Below the pieces are notes generated by a model. It had not been told where the DNA came from, did not search any database, and saw only the letters and a program-made list of their open reading frames with translations. This document shows, piece after piece, positions 54,946 to 64,000 of a DNA stretch of 64,000 nucleotides. Position 1 is the stretch's first letter, and the number at the start of each line of letters is the position of its first letter. Made by a program: the position numbers and the translations under genes. Origin of the DNA: Nymphaea colorata (taxonomy: Eukaryota > Streptophyta > Magnoliopsida > Nymphaeales > Nymphaeaceae); NCBI RefSeq assembly GCF_008831285.2, contig NC_045150.1, positions 9,560,001 to 9,624,000 on the forward strand, written 5' to 3'.

Positions 54946-57688
54946 CTTAAACTTTCTTCAATCTCAGGAACTAGCGTGATCGAAGAAAATGGTCACTTCA
55001 GTGTGGTCCGGACCCTACCTATATGCCAACGAAGGCAAAGTTCGGAGCCTGGCATCTTGGCATCTCGACTGGTGTGGATACGCGTTTGAGTGGTGTTGGA
55101 TGGGGCGGGCCCAACGTCCCCTTGGCTTCAAGTGGTCCTTGGGCGCCCTTGGAGCGTTACATCATACTTGTAATGCGCGAACCGCCATCATCTTCGGCGC
55201 GATGGGTGGGGTCTTTGATTAGGGAAGGTTGGACTTAGATGCCGATGAGAGATCCGGATTTTGCTGACAGATGCTGGGACCGGCATTTCCTTTATTTTAT
55301 TTGAAGCTAGGAGATATCAAACCGTTTGTTTATGGGAGCGCCAACTGGTCAGGCAACTTGACGAGTAGACCTACTTTTCCTCTACTTGGGGCGATGCATT
55401 TGTTTTGTGCAGTTTCACCTTATAGATATAACCTTAAGCTTGATTTGATAAGAGGCATACGTGGAATAACAATTTTTATATGTGTGTTATTTTACTCATC
55501 AAAAGATTAATAACTTGAAGTATAACATGTCTTGTGAGAAATTCGTAATCATAAACATGTTAACATGTCTTTTAGTTCAAAGTATTTTTGAAATATAAAG
55601 TCAGGTGGTTCGGTTTTTTGTTTCTAACTGGTGACATTTTCAGTTTGGTGCTTTCTTTTGCCCCGAGGGCGTAGGATAGCCGGTCAGCCTGAGTGTTGCA
55701 TTGGTGACACTTTTCAGTGTAAATGGTAGCATGGTTGACATTTGTGTTGAATGGTAGATTGTTTAACCACCCAGGCCTTGAAGCAGCTCTAAAGCTAGGG
55801 GAGAGAGGGTGACTTCGCCTCCCATGAACCGCCTCTTGTCACTTCTTTTCTGTCATATCTGCCATCCTACTAGTGTTGTCAAATTGGAATAAGTGGTGGT
55901 TACTTATACAAACAAATATATAAAAAATACTCTTGTACCATCATCTTTCAAAACACTTTTTTTATTTTCTTAATTCACCAATCCTTAAAAGGACCTTTGG
56001 AACTCCTGATGCCTTTGTGAGTATCACTCTTGCATCATGCTATCATGCTGATAGAGCTCCTTACACTCAGTAGCAGAGCTACTATGTGTTTGGCATGCGC
56101 CATTGTTCATGCCAGCTCTTGAAATCTTGCATTGTGATTAAGTTAGACCTAGGTTTAGGTAGATCCAGTCGCATGTGCTGCCCACACCAGACCTGAGTCA
56201 ATGCCCTGCAACCACTCATTTTCCTAAACGAGAGATCAACTAGTGCCCATTTGCCTTCTCCCCTGCTTACAGTAGGCACCCGTTCCACCAACATAACAAT
56301 GATATTGACATCAATGAAAGCGACTACTATGGGCCCAATTGACTACGACAACAAATGATCAAGATGATACTAATAAACAAAAGATGGCTTAAGTACTGGA
56401 AGATGATAAAGCCTAATCATCTGGTCCGCATTGCCTCCTATAAATAGCCACAAAAATGGCTTGGTTTCTGTAGTACAATCATGGGGTCGGGTTAATTTGG
56501 ACATGAAACCTCTGTTTACATTTTTGGACTCTATCAACAGATTTGTGAGGTTGATCTCATGGACTTAGAAGTAAAACATTTCTATAACTTATCTTGACAA
56601 TCAACAAATTTGTTCATATTGGGAGGTAATAGTTTTCCTCCCACGCCAATTGAAATGGCAGCAACCCGTAGGCTCAGGAACAAAAGAAAGAATACGTTGT
56701 TTCGTTCCAAGTATGATCTGATTGAAGCAATACATATGCAACTATGAGTTTTAGAACGAGATTACCTGAAAAGGTGTGTTTGACAACTTGAACATTACAT
56801 CTTTTTGGATATTCATAGAGTATTGTATTCTAAAGAATTAGGGGCGAAGACAGGGGGTCGGCCAGCCCCTCAAATTTTGAGAAAACAAAATTTTATGGTT
56901 ACAGTGTTTTGAAAAATTTTTGCTTGACCCTGTAAGATCTTGAAAGAATGCACTTCAGCTCCGGTAAAAGTTTCAACATAATAAACAAGCTCATTCCAAA
57001 AAAAAAAAAAAAAAAAAAATTCTTACTCCATCCCTATAAAGAATGCAGGGTCGTGTGAAAATGGGAGATGAAAGAGATGCTTTCACTTTGGCTCGATAGA
57101 GCACCAATTGCCATGTAAATGCACTTCAGTGTTTAACTTGAGATCGAGTTGTGTGCACTATCTTGTACATGTAACAAATATACACTTAAAAAAAAGGAGG
57201 AGGAGTATTTTAGGATATTTTTTTTTGTAAAAAAAATTTACTTTTTAACCTTTTAACTTCTCATAACGTCTTTTCATCCTTACAATATTCTATGCATATG
57301 GGTGTGCACATAACCTATTTAGATCAGATCTGGCAAACCAATACCAAAGGTGGAGCCACATGTGGGCTGATGCATTATGTCTCCACACCACAGCACTTGT
57401 TCCATCAACCTACAAATTCTTTTATTTTACATATTGACACCTTCATTTTTTTTCATCTTTTTACATGTTAATACCTTGAACGATCTAAAATTGTTTAAAT
57501 TAAAGGAGTTTACCCCAAAATTTCAATCTCCACCGCTGCCAATACTGCCGTTGCTGCATAATTTTTCTTATATATATATATATATATATGCCACTGTTGG
57601 TGGTTGCATGATGGCGACGCCTGCGTCGACGACAGCGCCGCGGCAAAAACGATCTTGGCTCTTCGCGTCATGCCGGCTCCTTAGAGAT
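54936..57688. other. Intergenic between DUF2358 and receptor-kinase genes (tail to tail)
   Basis: DUF2358 3' UTR on the left. A less AT-rich patch at 54990-55260 has overlapping short ORFs but no recognisable protein. A 'ggggcgaagacaggggg' dispersed-repeat boundary lies at about 56846, a poly(A) run at about 57000-57019 and an (AT)n tract at about 57571-57590. The plus-strand ORF 57377-57895 runs into the antisense of the kinase gene and is a shadow. Confidence 0.6.
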
Positions 57689-60600
57689 TCATCTTCCTTC
57701 GACCGGAGACATGCTGGTTGTGGTTGTGGCATGCGTTGTATGGATGAGTCCGTGAGAATTGGTAGAGAACTCGCCGTTGGCCATCATCAGGTAGAGGAAC
57801 GACCTGGGAACATCAGGGGTGTCGATGGGCACCACCCCCTCCAGCATCTTCACCACCTTCCCCATCGTAGGTCTGGTGCTGGCGTTCTCCTGTAAGCACC
57901 AGAAGGCAACTCGAAGGCACCTCATCAGTTCATCTGCGTCCACATCCCCTTCCAGCCTCGGGTCCGCCGTCGCTTCTGGTGTGCCATTCTTCATTTGCTG
58001 TTTCAAACCGGAGACAATTATAAATGGCCACTTTTAAAACGAAGAATCACTTGATTTCATCCTGTTTTTAACACCTTCTCGTCACAACGAATTCTAGAAA
58101 CTAGAAGTGAAAGGAGAAGACTACCTCATAGGCCCAGATCGGATAGTAGAAGTCGTCTGGATCGGAAGCTGAGTTTTTCGTTCGGCGACCACCGACGAGG
58201 TCCAAAAGCAGCATCCCGAAGCTATAGACGTCGACTTTCACGGTGATGGGCCTGTGCTTCAACCATTCAGGAGCCAAGTAACCCCTGGTTCCCCTGACGG
58301 AGATCGTCGGATTCTCCCCACCTGCCACCAACTTGGCCAGCCCGAAATCCGACACCTTCGCCCGGAAACTGCCGTCGAGCAGCACGTTGCCGGGCTTGAT
58401 GTCGCAGTGGATGATGAAGTTTCGGCACTGTTCATGGCAGTAAGCGATGCCTTTCGCCGTCGACATGGCGATTTCGAATCTCGTCTTCCAGCGCAGGCGC
58501 TTTGCTTTGTCGTCTTCCCTAGTGAAGAGCCACTGGTCGAGGGAGCCATTCTCCATGAACTCGTAGACGAGAATCCTGTTTGCAGACAGGTGTGCAGGTG
58601 AGAGAAGATGGACTGCAGCCATGTACGTGTTCACAACATTTATGGTAATCCATCTTAGAAATCAAATTTCTAAAGATTTAAATCTCTTTCAAATTTTCGT
58701 AAATTAATTCTTCATGTAACTTCTGCTTAGTTGGATCATGTAAGCATGAAAGATTTTGCGGTTGAAAGATTTTTGAAAGTTCAAGAAAAGTTTCCTTTCA
58801 ACAGTTTTCGGCTAATTCATCTGATTATATATAGAGTTTAAAGACATGGATAGACCTATCTTTCCATTAGTTTATTCTAACGTAGTCATAAGACTTTACA
58901 AGAATGAAAAATTTGACTCATTGGTTTTTTCCTCTCGGAATTTAGCAAGACATAAAACCTTGTCTGCAGATTCAAGTAATTGGTTCAAGATTGAAGTCAC
59001 ATGAGATCCGGTCTACATAGCATTTGAATTTTGAAAACATTTCAAACGCTGGCATTAACTTTTCTGCAATTATGCACGTGACACCTCGAACAATTACATC
59101 CATTTTTTACACAATTTAACTGAATGAATTTTTGTGACATAGAAAGCATTTTTTTCCGGAGTTATTATTTACTTTGAGACCTTCTGAATTTCATGTCCAA
59201 TTTAGGACATACGAAAATTCATCTGCTCCTCACAGTCATCGATAACGGTTGAAGTCAAATGTGTTCTTTTGTTGCTTTAACCTTTGAGAAAAGGAAAGAA
59301 AATTCTCTCCTTTGCACCTCCTGATATCTATTTCAAAGCAGTTTGTATCAATTTCCAATGTGACCACTCAATAAGAATAACAGAGAATGTCACTTTTTGA
59401 TGATATTTCTGCTACAAAGAATAAGAAAAGAAGGCAAAGTGAAATCTGCTAGGACTGAAAACCTTCTATCATTATTTAAGTAATGAATTTTTAGTAGAAC
59501 GGTTCAGATTTCAATTCAGTCTGGAAGACGTTCGTTTCGTCTAAAGATTATATGCAAAGGTTTGAAAGAAATCTGAACCTGTGTGCTCCTTCCGAGCAGA
59601 AGCCGTGGAGACGGACCAAGTTGGTGTGATTCATGGCGCCGATGGTGAAAACCTCCGCCTCGAAGTTCCTCTGCCCATGAGACAGCCGCTCGTCCAGCTG
59701 CTTCACAGCCACCTCGGTCCCGTCCTGTAACTTTCCCTTGTAAATATAACTGAACCCACCTGCATTCATATCCACACCATCAAAACCGACCGCATCAGGT
59801 TTAGTTTCTCCAATTGAACAACAAAATTAAGTTTGATTACATGAAAAATTGTTCTTTTCGCACCAGTAGAAGTTCTAAAAAGCAACGGTTTAGGTTTAGA
59901 TTATGTTTGGATGACACCTTAAGAAAATGTTGAGAGCATTTGGATGACAATTTAAAACGATTTTTTTTTTTTTTACCATCAATGATCAAACAATGGAAAC
60001 GAGGATTCAATGGTTCCCAAACTAAGAGCACTCTCTTTTGGCTGATAAGAGTACGATCAGAAAGCAAACTCCTCACCTCTGGCTATCTGCTGTGAGAAAC
60101 CTGAAGTGGCCTCATGCAACTCCGCAAACGAGAAGCTCACCGGCATGCCGGGAACTGTTGTAAGGCTCCCTTCTCCCCCCTCATCCTTTCCTTCAATTCT
60201 TCTCCTCTTCTGATTCACCAAAAGGTAAAGAAGCAGAGACAGCGGCAACGTCAGAGGTACCAGCCAGTTGATGGGGTCGTTCTCCACTAGCTCTTCGGAG
60301 TGACTGGAGTCCGTCTCCAATGGCTGGGACGGGTGGGACTGCTCGGCCTCCTTCACCTTCACGTACAACTCCACCGACGGCTCGGGAAATCCGCCGAACT
60401 CCAGCGCCCTCAGCGTCCAGCAGCGGGACGCCTTCCACGCCGGCGAGTAGAGCGACGCAACGCACCTGCAATCCGCCTTGCACAGCTCCCCGCAATCCTT
60501 TCCCCTCGTCACGTTGCTATGTTTCGCTATCGTCGACCCCCCGACGAAGTAGTTCGTCTTCTCGAGCTTCGCCATGACGTATCCTTCTCCTCCCCGGCAG

Positions 60601-61911
60601 CCGGCTTCGACCGTTACGTTTCTCCTGCAGTCGCCGTCGGCGGCCAGCGAGTACCCTGGCGGGCAGCTGCATTGGCCCTTCTTTTGCCCGGCGTGTAGGC
60701 TGCATATCCCGTTGCCGCAAACTCCGGGGGCCGCGCACGGGGTCGAACCCGTCGCCCACTCGCGCACCCACAGCCGAGAGCTGACGTCAAAGCGAGAAAG
60801 TACGAGCCTTCCGTCGTCCTCGAGCTTGAGTTGCAGGGTTTCTCCGAACTTCTGGCCGGGCGTCTCAAAGTCCATTCGGCTCCGGAAGATGTAGGTAACT
60901 GCGCCGGCTGCTCCTCCGCACGTCATCACGAAGCTGCCGCCGGTAGTCAAGAAGGTGGACGCGCTACCGCCGCGGCAGCTCTCTAGGGCGGGTCCCCACC
61001 AGTAGGTGAAGTTGGAGGCTTTGGCGCGGACGTAAGTGAGGGCGAGGCGGACGGTGCAGCCGCTCCGGACGAAGGCTAGCCTGTGGTAGTTGCCGAGGGC
61101 GTTCGGGACGGTGGTGAGCTCTGCTTTCTCGGTCAGCTTTTGACTGAACTGCAGGGCGACGGTGGGGTGGCCGAAGCTCTCCCAGGGCCAGGGCGTGACG
61201 TCCCACATGGCGTAGACAACGAGGTTGCCCCAATCGCTCAACCTGCCAAAAATCGCTCCCGAATTGCTAGTGTTGGTCTCCCAGACGGTGGCGCCGTTGC
61301 CGTCCGTCAGCCGGAGGTTGCCGGAAACTTCGAACCGCAGGGTGGCGTTTTTGCCGACCATCGCGACCTTGGAGCCTCTATGATTGAGATGAGTCAGTGG
61401 ACAATTTCAAGACGTTGCGCATATTTCGAACAGAAACCAAAAACATTTCAGAGCTAGAAAGGTGTCGAAAATGCATAATCTATCAATCCTTCTCGAGCGA
61501 AAAAAAGTGAAAGATTGATTTGATAAAGTTTCCCGTTCTCATTTTGAACATCTTTAATTCCTCTAGATCATCTCGTCCTCTCGTCCCATCCTCAGGGTTA
61601 CGTGAAGAAGACATGAAATTAACCTGCAAGGTCTGAGAGAGTTAGACTCACCTCTTGGCGACCCAGATGGTGTTCCGAACCCCCGGACTCATCTCGTCCC
61701 AGATTGCCAAATAATACTTGCAGGAATAGCTAGCAGGGAGAAACCCGAAGCTGAAGAAGCCACTGCAGGAATTCCACGGCCTACTTCCGGGCTTCATGTG
61801 GAAGCCCCTGGAAAATTCGCAGCCCTTACACCTCCAATATTGTTGAAGAAGAATACTTGCGATCACGATCCGCACCATGGTAGCCATGAGAGCTGCAGTT
61901 CTTCGCCTCAT
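57689..61911 (-). CDS. G-type lectin S-receptor-like Ser/Thr kinase (At5g24080/SD3-1 type)
   Basis: Plasma-membrane receptor kinase of the S-domain class. Five exons (minus): 61911-61652, 61377-60077, 59759-59579, 58575-58125, 57997-57689; 833 aa from the Met at 61911 (Mets at 61953 and 61887 are also in frame). A short hydrophobic signal (VRIVIASILL) opens it. The B-lectin domain follows with GFFSFGFLP, GNLRLTDGNGATVWETNTSN and WESFGHPT. An EGF-like cysteine cluster (CGNGICSLH...CSCPPGYSL) and a PAN-like CGELCKADCRCVASLY come next. The transmembrane segment is about residues 456-474, followed by KRRR. In the kinase, Lys in EVAVKQLDE, HCDIKPGNVLL (637-), SDFGLAK (DFG at 657), GTRGYLAPEW and the tail TTTTSMSPVEGR match this subfamily. 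HCD makes it non-RD. The glycine loop reads IARGGFSYIYKG, missing two of the three usual glycines. The ectodomain exon is GC-rich. Confidence 0.93.
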
Positions 61912-62018
61912 CTTTTCCCTGATTAATTTTGAGGTTCTAAGGCCTCTTTTCATATAGGGTAGCCATGAGAGGTGCAGTTCTTGGCCTCATATCCTCCCTG
62001 ATCATCTTTTCCCTGATT
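61880..62018. repeat. Duplication of the receptor-kinase start-codon region
   Basis: The segment at 61880-61925 (GTAGCCATGAGAGCTGCAGT... to CTGATTA) recurs at 61959-62018 with a few substitutions and an 11-base-scale insertion. The gene-proximal copy holds the main start (MRRRTAALMAT on the minus strand). The distal copy holds the matching MRPRTAPLMAT and opens a separate short frame. Confidence 0.85.
61937..61990 (-). other. Upstream ORF made by the duplicated start region
   Basis: From ATG at 61990-61988 the minus strand reads MRPRTAPLMATLYEKRP and stops at TAG 61939-61937, 17 codons, ending 26 bases before the chosen main ATG. Its first 11 residues are paralogous to the receptor's own N-terminus. 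Whether it lies in the transcript is unknown. Confidence 0.5.
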
Positions 62019-64000
62019 AAAGTGATGCCCCTACATATGAAATGAAATATCTGTGAAAATTATGGAGAAATTTATATGTAATAAATGATGATATCCATAT
62101 ATGGTTTTGGTGTGATTTTTGCGATTTTTTCTGGAAATACTACCAACCTGATCTATGGGGGGCGGCAGGCTAAAGGATCCATGAACAACATGGAGTCTGG
62201 ATTGGGAGGCACCATTGAAATGTATTAACTCAGAGCCTTGAAGTTGAAAGAGGGGTTCAAGATTCGTTTGTGTTGCTGGTAGAAGCCAATGGGGTTACTT
62301 AATGACACCCTCATTTAACCAAATGGTTTGCGAAAACTAAGTCTTAAAATGAGTTGTGCAAACTTAGTTCTATTCATGTGACATACTAAAAACCAAGTTC
62401 TTTTGTGACTACTATCCACGATCTTAGGGTTTTCACTCCTTTTAGAAAAACCTAGGTTTTGTCGTTTTGTCCAAATTAGATTTTTTTTTTCCAAATTCAA
62501 TTTTTGATGTCATTCAAACGGGGGTGAAGCCAGAATTTTTTTCAGGGGTGGGCCAAACAGTCGTTCGACTAGGCCAAACAATCGTTCAACTGGGCCAAAC
62601 TAAATAAGAATACAAAAAATACATTAGACAATTAAAGATTTTCAAAATTTTTGATGTAATTTTTTTTTTAGTTAGTTAGGATAGGGCCACAGCCTAGGCG
62701 ACTCTCCCTCCCTCCGCCGGTGCATCTAAACACTCCAAAAAGAGGCAGATCCAACATTGGCTAATATGTTTCTAACCCTAAGTAATAGAACCAAAGTCGA
62801 AGGGGTCCGCAACCCTTTCATGGTTTACGTGACCACAACAATTTTTTTGGCCAGTGGCTCCAATAACTCTATACTTGTTTTTAAAACTAGAATACTTATT
62901 ATAATTTAAAATTTGTCCCTTTAAAAGTTTTGAAAAATATTATTTGACTCCTGTAAAAATAATTTTGAAACACATGGTTAGACCCCGTAAAAAATGTTCT
63001 ACACAAGGCTGGAGCCTGATCCCCTAGACCTGGATCCAAATTCCTTTATAATTTTTTGGACTAAATCCAAAGCATCCTAAACTGAATCTGATTCAATTGA
63101 CTGCTGCAACCTCATCCATGCATGCCGTTGCCCGAGGAAGTCCGTCCCTCCTTAACCGGATCTAGATATTTGGCCGCACCAGGGACCCGATCATTAATTT
63201 CGGAGAATCGCCAATCTCGAAAAAAAATCAAATAAAATCTTGCGTGATTCTATCGATTGATTCTAAAGCATTGAAAGGAAAAAAACAAAAAAAATCAAAA
63301 GCAGTATCCTTTTCGGAATCATCGAATTTCGCTTTCCACCAGAATCTAAAACCTCGGACGCCGTTAAATATGAACCGAAGCAGCTTTGGACTGGTTCGAC
63401 AACGACCTAACGGTTTCATGTCTGCCCAATCCTTAATTAGGCAACATGGTTCTTCCTCACACACACATATATATATATATATATATACTTGTACACATAC
63501 ACACATACTATCTTTCTATTTCTCTCTTTCATACATACACATGCATATATGTGCACTCACACGTACACACACATACAAAAGCCAGGTTGAACCAATACTG
63601 CTGCACAATCCACACAATCTTGCGATCTTCAACTTACCTAATTTGAAACTTCTCCCTCCATGTGGATGATATTGTTTGTTGCGGCCTATGCCACCCACCA
63701 TTTGCACTAGTGTAGTATGTTGTTAGCTTAGGCCTAACAACAAAAGTAGGGATACTCACAAAATGTTGTTGAATAAATATGCCGTAACGGGGAAGTTGTG
63801 CCTCTTCCTTCCCTTACAAGAAAGAGAGAGAGAGAGAGAGAGAAAATCTCGGATCTAGAAAGTCTAGCATTGTCTCAATGTTTGGAAATTTTCGGAATTT
63901 TCATTTTCCGAGGGACAATTGGAGGCTTTTTATGGTAGTTTCCAATGTGTGTTATTGAAGTACATTTGCGCGGCAGTTTCTGCACTACTCGAATGCATGC
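61991..64000. other. Intergenic, repeat-rich right end
   Basis: Receptor-kinase promoter region, then dispersed-repeat pieces at about 62521-62760 ('ggggtgaagccagaattttttt', 'gggccaaac' three times) and 62860-63040 ('ttttgaaaaatatta', 'gaccccgtaaaaaatg'). A (TA)n tract lies at about 63466-63487 with CA-rich flanks, and (GA)n at about 63823-63842. Plus-strand ORFs across the CA/TA tracts are low-complexity; no gene called. Confidence 0.6.

Noticed and set aside
54989-55238. Overlapping ORFs after the DUF2358 gene as further exons
   Set aside because: No similarity to the family's C-terminus, and the reading frame already stops at 54935; treated as 3' flank.
57377-57895. 172-codon plus-strand ORF
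   Set aside because: Half of it is antisense to the last kinase exon and the rest crosses an (AT)n tract.
60300-61457. Several long plus- and minus-strand ORFs across the receptor ectodomain
   Set aside because: Shadow frames of a GC-rich exon; only the frame with lectin, EGF and PAN motifs is real.
63244-63669. 141-codon plus-strand ORF at the right end
   Set aside because: Its second half is a translated CA/TA microsatellite, and there is no homology.

Overview
This is a nuclear segment of a flowering plant. Genes are split by long AT-rich introns with plant-type GT-AG sites, separated by several kilobases of microsatellites and worn repeats, and encode plant proteins: a calcium-dependent protein kinase, a G-type lectin receptor kinase, an ABI-like WAVE-complex subunit and a plastid uroporphyrinogen decarboxylase. 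The first exon of the kinase gene and the large ectodomain exon of the receptor kinase are strikingly GC-rich compared with the rest, a pattern common in monocots and some early-diverging angiosperms; I cannot name the species.

Layout. 1-2.6 kb: intergenic, repeats. 2.6-8.4 kb (minus): a full-length but wrecked beta-D-xylosidase (GH3) pseudogene, hit by a small hAT-like element and containing a 3x99-bp tandem array. 9.4-14.5 kb (minus): uroporphyrinogen decarboxylase (HEME1 type), 6 exons, with a heat-shock-element/TATA, LTR-like module in intron 2. 14.5-18 kb: intergenic with two short tandem arrays. 18.0-25.0 kb (plus): CDPK, 8 exons, 534 aa. 25-28.3 kb: intergenic with a second hAT-like element. 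28.3-39.5 kb (minus): WDR91-like LisH/WD40 protein, 15 coding exons, 658 aa, with one AT-AC U12-type intron and one GC-AG intron. 39.5-41.9 kb: intergenic. 41.9-47.2 kb (minus): ABI-like (ABIL) protein, 9 exons, 302 aa, with a foldback element in its last intron. 47.2-52.4 kb: intergenic. 52.4-54.9 kb (plus): DUF2358 protein, 3 exons, with a 23-bp tandem duplication that fixes its C-terminus. 57.7-61.9 kb (minus): G-type lectin receptor-like kinase of the At5g24080/SD3-1 type, 5 exons, about 833 aa. 62-64 kb: intergenic.

The genes share no pathway. They are independent housekeeping and signalling genes: tetrapyrrole synthesis in plastids, calcium signalling at membranes, endosomal trafficking, actin nucleation, an unknown probably plastid protein, and cell-surface perception. 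Exon boundaries were built by hand from splice sites and checked by reading-frame arithmetic; all six intact models sum to a whole number of codons. I found no tRNA, rRNA, CRISPR or gene cluster, and nothing that amounts to a new multi-gene system. The most notable points are the minor-spliceosome intron in the WDR91 homologue, the full-length GH3 pseudogene with its element insertion, the microduplications at coding ends (DUF2358 stop, receptor-kinase start), and the heat-shock-element module inside the UROD gene.
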